Shown here one piece after another: positions 26,121-34,876 of a stretch of 64,000 bases of DNA; within the stretch, counting starts at the first letter, position 1, and every line of letters begins with the position of its first letter. The position numbers and the translations under genes are program-made. The notes beneath the pieces were generated by a model. It searched no databases. It was not told the DNA's origin and saw only the letters and a list, made by a program, of their open reading frames with translations. The DNA is from Afipia sp. GAS231 (GTDB lineage Bacteria > Pseudomonadota > Alphaproteobacteria > Rhizobiales > Xanthobacteraceae), in the NCBI RefSeq assembly GCF_900103365.1, contig NZ_LT629703.1, forward strand, positions 1,922,001 to 1,986,000, read 5' to 3'.

Positions 26121-27095
26121 TCAGTGGCCTTCAGGCAACTGGGTCAGGGCCTCCACCCACGCCCTCGCCGCCTCCGGCGCCACCCATTCAAACTCCGGCA
26201 GCTGATGCCGGAACCAGGTGAATTGCCGCTTGGCGTAATGGCGGGTGTCGGCGCGGGCGGTCTCGGCGGCGGCCTCGCGCGTGATCTCGCCCTTGAGGTG
26301 GCGGATCAGCGCCGGTACGCCGTGGGCTTTCATCGCCGGCAGCAGCGGATCGAGGTTTCGCGAGGCCAGCGCGGCAACCTCGTCCAGCGCCCCGCCCGCC
26401 AGCATCGCATCGAACCGGGTATCGATCCGGGCGTAGAGCGCATCGCGTTCGGGCGCGATGAACAGTGCCGCAAACTCACCCGGCGGCAGCAGCGGCGGCA
26501 GGCCCTCCCGGTGCCAGTCGGTCAGCGAGCGGCCGGTGGCTTCCACCACCTCCAGCGCCCGCGCGATCCGGGTGCGGTCGCGCGGCTTGAGGCGATCGGC
26601 CGAAGCCGGATCGCGTACAGCAAGCTCGGCATGCAGCGCTTCGACGCCGTCCCGTTCCAGCCGCGCGCGGACGTCCTCGCGCACCTCGGCGGCAATCGGC
26701 GGCACTGCCGACAGACCGCGCGTCAGCGCCTTGAAATACAGGCCGGAACCGCCGGCGAAGATCGGCAGGCGTCCCTGTGCGCGCGCGTCTGCCAGCACTT
26801 TTGCTGCGTCCGTCACCCAGGCGCCGGCGGAAAAATTCACGGCCGCATCGACATGGCCGTAGAGACGATGCGGCACGACCGCCTCTTCGTCCGGCGTCGG
26901 TCGCGCCGTGATGATGTGGAGGTCGCGATAGACCTGCATGGAATCGGTGTTGATGACGACGCCGCCGGTTTTTTGCGCCAGCTCGAGCGCCAGCGCCGAC
27001 TTGCCGCTGGCGGTCGGCCCTGCGATAAGCACCGCCTTACTCAAGTCTCGCTTGCTCACATCCTGCTTGCTCAAACCTTGCGAACCCGCCTGCAT
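26121..27095 (-). CDS. miaA: tRNA dimethylallyltransferase
   Basis: A 324-residue enzyme that adds dimethylallyl to A37 of tRNAs reading UNN codons. The P-loop is [19 protein letters not shown], followed by [20 protein letters not shown] (the substrate-binding Asp-Ser) and, further on, [15 protein letters not shown] and [18 protein letters not shown] at 27095 is used; ATG at 27116 or TTG/GTG codons nearer the P-loop are alternatives. The N-terminus carries a tandem 15-base repeat encoding [15 protein letters not shown]. Its start faces that of serB in a shared CATG. Confidence 0.92.
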   Translation of the reverse strand: MQAGSQGLSKQDVSKRDLSKAVLIAGPTASGKSALALELAQKTGGVVINTDSMQVYRDLHIITARPTPDEEAVVPHRLYGHVDAAVNFSAGAWVTDAAKVLADARAQGRLPIFAGGSGLYFKALTRGLSAVPPIAAEVREDVRARLERDGVEALHAELAVRDPASADRLKPRDRTRIARALEVVEATGRSLTDWHREGLPPLLPPGEFAALFIAPERDALYARIDTRFDAMLAGGALDEVAALASRNLDPLLPAMKAHGVPALIRHLKGEITREAAAETARADTRHYAKRQFTWFRHQLPEFEWVAPEAARAWVEALTQLPEGH

Positions 27096-27987
27096 GTCCC
27101 TCGTCGCCACGCTCATTTGCAATCCCGTCAACCCCGCGCTCGACTCCACCATCGTCGACGGCGCGCTCGCCGTGCTGCCTTCGCCCGGACGGGCGCAATG
27201 GCTGTTCGACGAGGTGGCGGTCGATATCCCCTTTGAGGGTAGCGACGATATCAAGGCGATCATAGCCCGCCTGCAAAAGGCGCGCGGCGACCTGCCGATC
27301 GACATTGTGGTGCAGCCTGCCGCGTTCCGGCGCAAGAAGCTTTTTCTGGCCGACATGGATTCCACCATGATCGGCCAGGAATGCATCGACGAGCTGGCCG
27401 ATTTCGCCGGCCTGAAAGCGCATGTCGCCGCCATCACCGAACGCGCGATGCGCGGCGAGATTGAGTTTGAACCCGCGCTGCGTGAGCGCGTCGCGCTGCT
27501 GACGGATTTGCCGGTCGGCGTGATCGACGAGGTGCTCGAAAAACGCATCACGCTGACGCCGGGCGGCCGCGAGCTGGTTGCCACGATGCGCGCGCACGGC
27601 GCCTGGACCTGCCTGATCTCGGGCGGCTTCACGCTGTTCACCAGCGCGGTCGCCGCCAAGATCGGATTTCAGGAAAACCGCGCCAACGAATTGAAGGTGC
27701 GCGACGGCAAACTCACCGGCGAAGTCACCGAGCCGATCGTGGGCCGCGCCACCAAACTCGCAACCCTGATCGAGCTGCGCGAATCCTTCGATCTCGACGA
27801 GATCGACACGCTGGTGACCGGCGACGGCGCCAACGATCTCGGCATGATCGAGGCGGCCGGCCTCGGCGTCGCCTATCACGCCAAGCCCGCCGTTGCGGCG
27901 GCTGCCGCCGCCCGGATCGACTACGGCGATCTCAGCGCGCTGTTATACGCGCAGGGCTATCGGCGCGAGGAGTTTGTGGAGGGATAG
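27094..27987 (+). CDS. serB: Phosphoserine phosphatase
   Basis: A 297-residue HAD-family enzyme for the last step of serine synthesis. The nucleophile motif is [20 protein letters not shown] (DxDST) at about residue 84, motif [16 protein letters not shown] and motif [23 protein letters not shown] with its metal ligands. Residues 1-75 are the ACT-like N-terminal domain seen in longer SerB proteins. The start at 27094 fits family length, but no Shine-Dalgarno sequence precedes it and the divergent miaA ATG overlaps it by two bases. Confidence 0.95.
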   Translation: MSLVATLICNPVNPALDSTIVDGALAVLPSPGRAQWLFDEVAVDIPFEGSDDIKAIIARLQKARGDLPIDIVVQPAAFRRKKLFLADMDSTMIGQECIDELADFAGLKAHVAAITERAMRGEIEFEPALRERVALLTDLPVGVIDEVLEKRITLTPGGRELVATMRAHGAWTCLISGGFTLFTSAVAAKIGFQENRANELKVRDGKLTGEVTEPIVGRATKLATLIELRESFDLDEIDTLVTGDGANDLGMIEAAGLGVAYHAKPAVAAAAAARIDYGDLSALLYAQGYRREEFVEG

Positions 27988-27992
27988 GTCGA

Positions 27993-28229
27993 ATGCCAAC
28001 CGTCCTGCGCTGGGGACCCTATCGCGCGTTCTTTTATTCCAACGAGCGCGGAGAGCCGCCGCATATTCACGTTCGTTCGGGTGATTTTGAAGCCAAATTC
28101 TGGCTGCATGACCTCTCTGTCGCGATCAATGCGGGATTTCCTGCGCATGAAATTGGCGCTATTATTCGTCACCTGAGATCGCAGCGCGATTTCCTTGAAG
28201 GCAAATGGCATGAGCACTTTGGAAATTGA
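27993..28229 (+). CDS. DUF4160 domain-containing protein
   Basis: A 78-residue protein with the DUF4160 core: GPYRAFFYSNERGEPPHIHV then GDFEAKFWL. It begins five bases after the serB stop, so it is probably co-transcribed with serB, and overlaps the DUF2442 gene by 20 bases. DUF4160 and DUF2442 proteins frequently occur as adjacent pairs; a toxin-antitoxin-like role has been suspected from that pairing but is not shown by this sequence. Confidence 0.85.
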   Translation: MPTVLRWGPYRAFFYSNERGEPPHIHVRSGDFEAKFWLHDLSVAINAGFPAHEIGAIIRHLRSQRDFLEGKWHEHFGN

Positions 28230-28458
28230 GGTCGGTGATATCCGCCCCGTCTCGGTCGCCTTCACCGCCGACGAACTAGTCGTTACTTTGGCAGATGGCC
28301 GCAAGATCGCGACCCCTCTTGCCTGGTATCCGCGGCTCCGCGACGCCAGCCCGTCGGAGCGAGCGCAGTTCGAGCTGATGGCGATGGGTATTCACTGGCC
28401 CGCACTCGACGAAGATCTCGGCATTGCCGGGATGCTGCGGGGTCGCCCGGCGGCATAG
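28210..28458 (+). CDS. DUF2442 domain-containing protein
   Basis: An 82-residue protein with the DUF2442 core VVTLADGRKIATPLAWYPRL and the C-terminal GIHWPALDEDLGIAGMLRG, which in this family follows the domain almost invariably. ATG at 28210 is chosen over a longer in-frame reading from 28195. It overlaps the DUF4160 gene in another frame by 20 bases, indicating coupled translation. Confidence 0.85.
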   Translation: MSTLEIEVGDIRPVSVAFTADELVVTLADGRKIATPLAWYPRLRDASPSERAQFELMAMGIHWPALDEDLGIAGMLRGRPAA

Positions 28459-28460
28459 AA

Positions 28461-28579
28461 GTCATGCGCGGACTTGATCCGGGCGTCCATCCATTTTGAA
28501 ACAAGTCTTGCGAAGGCTATGGCTAGCCGGATCATCTAGTGCGAGGGCGTGCTTCGCACTAGATGACCCGGCCATGACG
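28461..28579. repeat. REP-like palindromic element, family C variant
   Basis: GTCATGCGCGGACTTGATCC at one end and GACCCGGCCATGACGG at the other, with internal direct and inverted ATCATCTAGTGCGA / TCGCACTAGATGA arms (perfect over 12 bases). It lies between convergent genes. Confidence 0.75.
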
Positions 28580-28599
28580 GGGTGAAAGCTTCCGCCGCC

Positions 28600-30108
28600 C
28601 TACTGCACGCTCAGCGCGACGAAGCGCAACTCGCCGTCGCCGTTGGCGACCAGCAGCAGCACCGACTTCTTGCCGTCCTTCTTGAGCTGGTCGACGCGCT
28701 TCTTGATGTCGGCGGCGTTGCTCACCGCCTCCTGCGCCACCTCGACGATGACGTCGCCGGCGGACAGCCGCTTTTCGGCGGCATCCGACGTGCCGTCGAC
28801 ACCGGTGACGACCACGCCCTTGACGCTTTCCTTGATCTTGTACTTGGTGCGCAGGTCCTTGCTCAGCGTCGCCAGGTCGAGGCCGAGCGCCTTTTGCGTC
28901 ACGGGCTTTTCGGCCGGCTCTTCCTTGGCCTTGGCGGTAGCCTGTTGCGCCTTGTCGGTATCCTCCAGGCGGCCGAGCGTCACCTTGCGGGTTTCCTCAT
29001 TGCCTTTGCGGATGATCACGACATCGACTTCCTTGCCGACCGCGGTGTCGGCCACCACGCGCGACAGGTCCTTCGGATCCTTGACGTCCTTGCCGTCGAA
29101 CTTGACCACGACGTCGCCGGGTTCGATGCCCGCGGGTTTTGCCGGGCCCTTGTCGTCGACCCCCGCCACCAGCGCGCCACGGGCGGGCTTGATGCTGAGG
29201 CTTTCGGCGATCTCGTCGGTGACCTGCTGGATGCGCACGCCGAGCCAGCCGCGGCGCAGTTCACCGAACTGGCGGAGCTGATCGACGACGCCGGCGACCG
29301 TCTTGGACGGCACCGCGAAGCCGAGGCCGATCGAGCCGCCGGTCGGGGAAATGATCAGCGTGTTGACACCGACCACATCGCCATCGAGGTTGAACAACGG
29401 GCCACCGGAATTGCCGCGATTGATCGAGGCGTCGGTCTGGATGTAGTTGTCGTACGGCCCCTGGCTGATGTCGCGGTTGCGCGCCGAGACGATGCCGGCC
29501 GTGACCGAGCCGCCGAGCGAGAACGGATTGCCGATCGCGATCACCCATTCGCCGAGACGCAGCTTGTCGGAATCGCCGAACTTGACGGCGATCAGCGGCT
29601 TCACCGGCTTGAACTTGAGAACCGCGATATCGGTCTTCTTGTCGACGCCGACCAGCTCGGCCTTGATCTTGGTGCCGTCGTTCATGATCACGTTGATCTC
29701 GTCAGCGTCGGCGATGACGTGATTGTTGGTGACGACGACGCCTGACGTATCGACGATGAAGCCGGAGCCGAGCGAATTGGTCTTGCGCGGCTGCATATCG
29801 CTGTTCTTGTCACCGCCCTTGGGGCCGCCGCCGCGCCTGTTCTTGAAGAAGTCGTCGAAGAATTCCTCGAACGGCGAACCCGGCGGCAATTGCGGCATCG
29901 CGCCCCGGTCGCCACCGCCCTTGGCCTCCACGGTCTGCGAGGTCGAGATGTTGACGACGGCGTCGATCACCTTCTCGGCAATGTCGGCGATGCCGTCCGG
30001 CCCCCGCGCGCTGGCCGGCGCAGATGCCAGCAGGCTGGCGGCGCCAAGCGTGATCGCGAGCCCCATCAGGCGCAGGCTGCGGCTCAAGGCGGGTCTGGCA
30101 CCGGTCAT
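28600..30108 (-). CDS. DegP/HtrA-family (Do) periplasmic serine protease
   Basis: A 502-residue exported protease with two PDZ domains. Signal peptide to about residue 34 (ASAPASARG). The catalytic triad is His in VVVTNNHVIADADE, Asp in KKTDIAVLKF and Ser in INRGNSGGPLFNLDGDVVGV. PDZ1 starts near RRGWLGVRIQQVTDEIAESL and PDZ2 near KALGLDLATLS. A Gly/Lys-rich insertion (NRRGGGPKGGDKNSDMQPR) follows the first strands, as in rhizobial DegP. It degrades or refolds envelope proteins. The start at 30108 follows GGAGAGAAGCTGAC. It lies downstream of hflK-hflC-DUF2065, a common envelope-stress arrangement. Confidence 0.93.
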   Translation of the reverse strand: MTGARPALSRSLRLMGLAITLGAASLLASAPASARGPDGIADIAEKVIDAVVNISTSQTVEAKGGGDRGAMPQLPPGSPFEEFFDDFFKNRRGGGPKGGDKNSDMQPRKTNSLGSGFIVDTSGVVVTNNHVIADADEINVIMNDGTKIKAELVGVDKKTDIAVLKFKPVKPLIAVKFGDSDKLRLGEWVIAIGNPFSLGGSVTAGIVSARNRDISQGPYDNYIQTDASINRGNSGGPLFNLDGDVVGVNTLIISPTGGSIGLGFAVPSKTVAGVVDQLRQFGELRRGWLGVRIQQVTDEIAESLSIKPARGALVAGVDDKGPAKPAGIEPGDVVVKFDGKDVKDPKDLSRVVADTAVGKEVDVVIIRKGNEETRKVTLGRLEDTDKAQQATAKAKEEPAEKPVTQKALGLDLATLSKDLRTKYKIKESVKGVVVTGVDGTSDAAEKRLSAGDVIVEVAQEAVSNAADIKKRVDQLKKDGKKSVLLLVANGDGELRFVALSVQ

Positions 30109-30259
30109 GTCAGCTTCTCTCCATGGGGTCGATGGGGTCCACAGTGCGCCCGAACAGGTCCGCGGCGCAAGCATTTGAGCCGGACAATCCGGCGAAAAAC
30201 CGGCCGCCGGCGGCTCACGATTTCGTTGATGCAACAGGGGCTTGCAAACGATTGACGCT

Positions 30260-30354
30260 GTCATTCCGGGGCATGCGAAGCATGAACCCGGAATCTCGAG
30301 ATTCCCCGGTGCGCAACAGCGCACCTGAGGTTCGCTTCGCGCCCCGGAATGACA
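30260..30354. repeat. REP-like palindromic element, family B
   Basis: GTCATTCCGGGGCATGCGAAG, ATCTCGAGAT palindrome, GTGCGCAACAGCGCAC hairpin, then CGCGCCCCGGAATGAC. Several nested palindromes form one cloverleaf-like unit. It sits between the protease and DUF2065 genes. Confidence 0.85.
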
Positions 30355-30365
30355 GGGGGACAAAA

Positions 30366-30566
30366 CTACCGTCGGACGAACCAGATCAGGATCAGACCCG
30401 CGACCGCCGATCCGATGCCGACCACCCGAAGAATATTATCCGGCGTTGCCAGTGCGCTTTTCATGGCGCGGCGCATCCAGGCCGGGCTCGCCGCAAACAT
30501 CAGGCCTTCCAGCACAAACAGGATTCCCACACCGATGAGGAAGTCGGTGAACGCTATGGACCTCAT
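30366..30566 (-). CDS. DUF2065 domain-containing membrane protein
   Basis: A 66-residue protein with two membrane helices (FLIGVGILFVLEGLMFAASP and VVGIGSAVAGLILIWFV) joined by the conserved RRAMKSALATPDNILR loop, the DUF2065 (YjeT) pattern. The family is typically encoded beside hflC, as here. GGGAGGTTGCC precedes the ATG. Function unknown; a role with the HflKC-FtsH complex is inferred only from neighbourhood. Confidence 0.88.
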   Translation of the reverse strand: MRSIAFTDFLIGVGILFVLEGLMFAASPAWMRRAMKSALATPDNILRVVGIGSAVAGLILIWFVRR

Positions 30567-30660
30567 CGGATGGCAACCTCCCGTTAGCAGCGCCTTTTTT
30601 GCGCTTATGGCAGCGATGCGAGTTCCGCTTCGCTACACCTTTTGTAACCTCCCGCCAACC

Positions 30661-31569
30661 TTACGGCTTAGGCACAGCCGGGGCGGCCGCCACCGGCGGA
30701 TGGCCGGCCGGATTGGCGAAGAACCGGAAGAACTCCGAATTGGGCTGCAGCAGGAAACGGGTATCGCTCGACTTGAGCCCGTTCTCATAGGCGGTCATCG
30801 AGCGGTAGAACGCGAAGAAGTCCGGATCCTTGCCATAGGCCTCGGCGAACAGGCGGTTGCGCTCGGCATCGCCGGCGCCCCGGGTCTGTTCGGCGGTCGA
30901 ATTGGCCTCGGCGATGATCACCGTGGCCTCGCGATCGGCCTTCGAGCGGATCTCCTGCGCCTTCTGGCCGCCCTGGGCGCGGAACTCCGCCGCCTCGCGC
31001 TGCCGTTCGGTCTGCATCCGCTGGTAGACCGCCTGGCTGTTCTGCTCCGGCAGGTCGGCGCGGCGGATGCGGACGTCGACCACCTGGATGCCGTAACCGT
31101 CGGCCTCCTTGTCGAGCTGGTCGCGGATCCGGTTCATCAGCGCTTCGCGCTCGTCGCGCACCACCGTGATGAAGGTGACCTCGCCGAGCACCCGGCGCAG
31201 CGACGCGTTCAACAGCGTCGTGAGCTGGATGTTGGCGGCCTGGATCGTACCGACGCTCTGGTAGAAGCGCAGCGCGTTCTTGATGCGGTAGCGGGCGAAA
31301 GCATCGACCACCAGCCGCTTCTGATCGGATGCGATCACTTCCTGCGACGGGTTTTCCAGGTCGAGGATCCGCTTGTCGATCGAGATCACGCTGTCGATGA
31401 ACGGCGCCTTGAAGTTCAGGCCGGGATCAGTGACGACGCGCACCGGCTCGCCGAGCCGCACCACCAGCACCTGTTCGGTCTGCGAGACGGTGAAGACCGA
31501 GCTGTAGCCGATGATGACGACAACAAACAGGATGATCAGGGCAGCAATGCCCGTAACGGGGGATCTCAT
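30661..31569 (-). CDS. hflC: HflC protein, FtsH modulator
   Basis: A 302-residue SPFH/prohibitin-family protein. One N-terminal helix (GIAALIILFVVVIIGYSSVF) anchors a periplasmic SPFH domain (SQTEQVLVVRLGEPVRVVTD) with a long C-terminal coiled coil (MQTERQREAAEFRAQGGQKA). With HflK it forms the membrane cage around the FtsH protease. Its start overlaps the hflK stop by four bases (31566-31569). Confidence 0.95.
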   Translation of the reverse strand: MRSPVTGIAALIILFVVVIIGYSSVFTVSQTEQVLVVRLGEPVRVVTDPGLNFKAPFIDSVISIDKRILDLENPSQEVIASDQKRLVVDAFARYRIKNALRFYQSVGTIQAANIQLTTLLNASLRRVLGEVTFITVVRDEREALMNRIRDQLDKEADGYGIQVVDVRIRRADLPEQNSQAVYQRMQTERQREAAEFRAQGGQKAQEIRSKADREATVIIAEANSTAEQTRGAGDAERNRLFAEAYGKDPDFFAFYRSMTAYENGLKSSDTRFLLQPNSEFFRFFANPAGHPPVAAAPAVPKP

Positions 31570-32711
31570 CGGGTGCCTCCCTGCTGCGGCTGGCCGGTCG
31601 TGGCCGGCGCCTGCGGACGCCGCGGCGTCAACTCGCTGAGCGGCAGATACGGCACGATATTCTGCCCATTACCGCCGCCGTCATAGACCAGCTTCTCGGA
31701 ACCGCCGAGGACCCGTTCCATCGTCTCCAGATAGATACGCTGTCGCGTCACGTCGGGCGCCTTCTTGTATTCGTCGTAAACCTTGATGAAGCGCGCGCTC
31801 TGGCCCTTGGCCTCGGCGATCGCCTGCTGCTGGTAGCCTTCGGCAACCTGGAGGATCTGCGAGGCACGGCCACGTGCGTCGGGAACGACACGGTTGGCAT
31901 AGGTCTGCGCTTCGTTCTGCAGCCGCTCGAGGTCCGCGCGTGCGGCCTGCACGTCGCGGAACGCGTCGATCACCTGCGCCGGCGGATCGACCTTCTGCAT
32001 CTGCACCTGCTGCACCAGGATGCCCGCGCCATAGCTGTCGAGTGTCTTCTGCATGAGGTCCTGCACGCCCGCCTCGGTCGTGGTGCGGGCGCCGGTGAGG
32101 ATCGGCTGGATGTTGGCGCGGCCGACGACCTCGCGCATCGCGCTTTCAGCCACGGCCTTCACGGTGCCTTCGGGATTCTGGATGTTGAAGAGATAGTTGC
32201 CAACGCCGTCGGGCTTGATCCGCCACAACACGGTGAAGTCGACGTCGACGATGTTCTCGTCGCCGGTCAGCATCAGGCTTTCTTCCGGCACGTCGCGCAT
32301 GGTGCGGCCGCGCCGCGCCGGATCGTCGATCAGGGTCATGCCGATCGAAATGGTGGAGACGCGCAGCGCCTTCGGCAGCAGCACGGTCTCGATCGGATAG
32401 GGCAGATGATAGTTCAGGCCAGGCTGCACCGTGCGCACATGCTTGCCGAAGCGCAGCACGACACCGAGCTCTTCCGACTGCACGCGGAAAAATCCGGACA
32501 GGCCCCAGATCGCCAGCGCGCCGATCAGCACCAAAGCGATGCCCATGCCGCTGAAATGGCCGCCGGGCAGCAGCTGCTGCAGCCGGTCCTGGCCACGGCG
32601 CAGAAGGTCCTCAAGATCGGGAGGCCTTGGCCCAACGGACTGCGGACCGTTGCCCCACGGTCCTTTCGGACCCGAGCCCCACGGGCCCCCGCCTTGATTC
32701 TTCCACGGCAT
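31566..32711 (-). CDS. hflK: HflK protein, FtsH modulator
   Basis: A 381-residue partner of HflC. The Gly/Pro-rich cytoplasmic start (MPWKNQGGGPWGSGPKGPWG) is typical, then a membrane helix (GMGIALVLIGALAIWGLSGF), the SPFH domain (QSEELGVVLRFGKHVRTVQP) and a coiled coil. The C-terminus is Pro/Gln-rich. GGAGGAGAGCTAT before the ATG is a strong ribosome binding site. First gene of hflK-hflC. Confidence 0.95.
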   Translation of the reverse strand: MPWKNQGGGPWGSGPKGPWGNGPQSVGPRPPDLEDLLRRGQDRLQQLLPGGHFSGMGIALVLIGALAIWGLSGFFRVQSEELGVVLRFGKHVRTVQPGLNYHLPYPIETVLLPKALRVSTISIGMTLIDDPARRGRTMRDVPEESLMLTGDENIVDVDFTVLWRIKPDGVGNYLFNIQNPEGTVKAVAESAMREVVGRANIQPILTGARTTTEAGVQDLMQKTLDSYGAGILVQQVQMQKVDPPAQVIDAFRDVQAARADLERLQNEAQTYANRVVPDARGRASQILQVAEGYQQQAIAEAKGQSARFIKVYDEYKKAPDVTRQRIYLETMERVLGGSEKLVYDGGGNGQNIVPYLPLSELTPRRPQAPATTGQPQQGGTR

Positions 32712-32835
32712 ATAGCTCTCCTCCGCGGGGCCCGGGTCCGCCTGTTTGGGTGGGATACCCGGCCTCGCCTATCCGCCCGGCTTTATAGGGGACCGCCCGG
32801 GCCCTTACAACGCAAGCTTGGCGCCCGAAGCAGCT

Positions 32836-32869
32836 ATGCCTGAAGCCATAATTGTCAATGTAAACATTG
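32836..32869 (-). promoter_or_regulatory. Possible hflK promoter with overlapping palindrome
   Basis: Minus-strand TTGACA (32858-32853) begins a candidate promoter; the -10 is weak (TAGCTG near 32836). CAATGT-AA-ACATTG, a 14-bp palindrome (32856-32869), overlaps the -35. It lies about 145 bases ahead of hflK. Confidence 0.4.
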
Positions 32870-32891
32870 GTTAGCGCGGTTAATGCGAGGG

Positions 32892-33404
32892 TTAAGGCTG
32901 ATCGCGCCGACGAAATGTCACATAGGAGAAGTCGGCGCTGTCGTCGGGACCCGCCGGATTTCGCACGCGCGCGACCTCTTCCCAGTCCGCCGCATCAATT
33001 GTGGCGAAGCGCGTATCGCCATCGGGCCGGGCGTGCACTTCGGTGATTTCCAGCCGATCGGCGCGATCCATCCATTGCGCGAAGATTTCGACGCCGCCGA
33101 TGATCGCAATCTCAGTGGCGAAACGCCGCAGCGCATCGCCGGTCGCGATCGCCATGGCATCCGCGGGCGTACCGGTCACGACGACTCCGGGGCTACGAAA
33201 ATCAGGGTCGCGCGTCATCACGATATTGGTTCGGCCCGGCAGCGGCCGGCCGATCGACGCGAAGGTCTTGCGGCCCATCACGACCGGCCGGCCAAACGTC
33301 AGCGCCTTGAAACGCTGCAAGTCGGATTTCAACCGCCAAGGCATCGCGCCATTGGCGCCGATCACGCCGTTTTCGGCGACGGCTACGACCATGACGATTT
33401 CCAT
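32892..33404 (-). CDS. folA: Dihydrofolate reductase
   Basis: A 170-residue NADPH-dependent enzyme that makes tetrahydrofolate. Recognisable are VAVAENGVIGANGAMPWRLK (substrate loop with Trp), VVMGRKTFASIGRPLPGRTN and IIGGVEIFAQWMDRADRLEI. The start at 33404 fits the family; the in-frame extension would overlap the GNAT gene. The ATG shares one base with the stop of the GNAT gene (TGATG). With thyA upstream it forms the usual thymidylate/folate pair, separated by a GNAT gene. Confidence 0.95.
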   Translation of the reverse strand: MEIVMVVAVAENGVIGANGAMPWRLKSDLQRFKALTFGRPVVMGRKTFASIGRPLPGRTNIVMTRDPDFRSPGVVVTGTPADAMAIATGDALRRFATEIAIIGGVEIFAQWMDRADRLEITEVHARPDGDTRFATIDAADWEEVARVRNPAGPDDSADFSYVTFRRRDQP

Positions 33405-33889
33405 CAGCGTGCCCCTTGCGCAAGTGCCGTCAACGCCGGACCGCCGACCCGGCAAACCGTCCACTCGTCCATCAATTCGGCGCCGAGCGATTTGTAGAAT
33501 TCGATCGATGGCGCGTTCCAGTCCAGTACGGACCATTGCAGGCGCGACCAGCCCTTTGCCACGCACTCGCCGGCGAGATGCGCCAGCAGTGCCTTGCCGA
33601 TGCCCTTGCCGCGCAACGGCGGGCGAACGAACAGGTCTTCCAGATAGATGCCGGAGCGGCCGCTAAAGGTCGAGAAATTGATGAACCAGACCGCGAACCC
33701 GGCAGGCTCGCCGTTCCACACGGCGATTTCGCAAAACAGCCGGGGATTAGCACCGAACAGCGCCGCGTCGAGGTCGGCTTCGGTCGCCTCCACTTCGTGG
33801 AGCAGCTTTTCATATTCGGCGAGTTCGCGAACAAAGGACAGGACAAGTCCTGCTTCACCCTGGCGCACGCGGCGGATGACAAGGGACAT
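33404..33889 (-). CDS. GNAT-family N-acetyltransferase
   Basis: A 161-residue acetyltransferase. The acetyl-CoA loop is FVRPPLRGKGIGKALLAHLA (R/Q-x-x-G-x-G/A) around residues 90-109, followed by LQWSVLDWNAPSIEFYKSLG. Similarity is to the diamine/spermidine N-acetyltransferase-like subgroup, but the substrate is not certain. It lies between thyA and folA with tight spacing, so it belongs to that operon. Confidence 0.88.
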   Translation of the reverse strand: MSLVIRRVRQGEAGLVLSFVRELAEYEKLLHEVEATEADLDAALFGANPRLFCEIAVWNGEPAGFAVWFINFSTFSGRSGIYLEDLFVRPPLRGKGIGKALLAHLAGECVAKGWSRLQWSVLDWNAPSIEFYKSLGAELMDEWTVCRVGGPALTALAQGAR

Positions 33890-33909
33890 TCAATCGCTCA
33901 CACCGCGAC

Positions 33910-34704
33910 TCATACAGCAACCTGGGCCTTGATGTGCGGATGCGGGTCGTAACCTTCGAGCGCAAAGTCTTCGTAGCGGAACGCGAAGATGTCCTTCACA
34001 TCGGGATTGATCTTCATGACCGGCAATTGGCGCGTCGGACGCGTCAGTTGCAGCCGCGCCTGCTCGAGGTGGTTCGAATACAGATGCGCATCGCCGAGCG
34101 AGTGCACGAAATCACCAGGCTTGAGGCCCGTCACCTGCGCCACCATCATCGTGAGCAAAGCGTAGGAAGCGATGTTGAAGGGCACACCGAGGAACACATC
34201 GGCCGAACGCTGGTAGAGCTGGCACGACAATTTGCCGTTCGCGACATAGAACTGGAACAGGCAGTGACAGGGCGGCAGCGCCATCTTGTCGACGTCGGCC
34301 GGATTCCACGCACTCACGATCAGCCGCCGCGAATCCGGATTGCGTTTGATCATGTCGACGACGTTGGAAATCTGGTCGATGCTGCGGCCGTCCGGCGCCG
34401 GCCAGGACCGCCATTGCGAACCGTAGACCGGGCCGAGATCGCCATTGGCGTCGGCCCATTCATCCCAGATCGAAACGCCGTTATCCCTGAGGTATTTGAT
34501 GTTGGTGTCGCCGGCCAGGAACCACAGCAGCTCATGCACGATCGCCTTCAGCGGCAATCGCTTGGTGGTCAGCATTGGAAACCCCGCCGACAGATTGAAG
34601 CGCATCTGATGGCCGAAGATCGACAGCGTACCGGTACCGGTGCGGTCGTGCTTCTCGGCGCCATCGGCGAGAATCCGTTCGAGCAGATCGTGATACTGAT
34701 TCAT
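33910..34704 (-). CDS. thyA: Thymidylate synthase
   Basis: A 264-residue enzyme, the same length as E. coli ThyA, that methylates dUMP with methylene-tetrahydrofolate. The catalytic Cys is in [14 protein letters not shown] (about residue 146), the substrate loop is [20 protein letters not shown] and [15 protein letters not shown] is conserved. The oxidised dihydrofolate product is recycled by folA downstream. A TATAAT box lies at 34787-34792 on the minus strand, about 85 bases upstream, without a clear -35. Confidence 0.97.
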   Translation of the reverse strand: MNQYHDLLERILADGAEKHDRTGTGTLSIFGHQMRFNLSAGFPMLTTKRLPLKAIVHELLWFLAGDTNIKYLRDNGVSIWDEWADANGDLGPVYGSQWRSWPAPDGRSIDQISNVVDMIKRNPDSRRLIVSAWNPADVDKMALPPCHCLFQFYVANGKLSCQLYQRSADVFLGVPFNIASYALLTMMVAQVTGLKPGDFVHSLGDAHLYSNHLEQARLQLTRPTRQLPVMKINPDVKDIFAFRYEDFALEGYDPHPHIKAQVAV

Positions 34705-34814
34705 GGCTGACGTTTCGGGCTTTTCGGGATCGCGAATTTAGCGGCCGGGATAGCCGACCGACACGCCGATTCGGCTGCTGAAACCGATTATACCCGGAAA
34801 AATGATCACTCCGC

Positions 34815-34851
34815 CCACAAACAACAAGGGGCGGAACCCGGGTCCCGCCCC
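34815..34851 (-). terminator. Terminator of the tctC-like gene
   Basis: On the minus strand, GGGGCGGGA, loop CCCGGG, TTCCGCCCC, one mismatch, followed by TTGTTGTTTG. It begins 25 bases after the stop at 34877. Confidence 0.75.
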
Positions 34852-34876
34852 TCACCTATCCATTTGATCGCGTTGA

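Noticed and set aside
28582-29745. 387-codon plus-strand open frame
   Set aside because: Antisense to the DegP-like protease with its intact catalytic triad.
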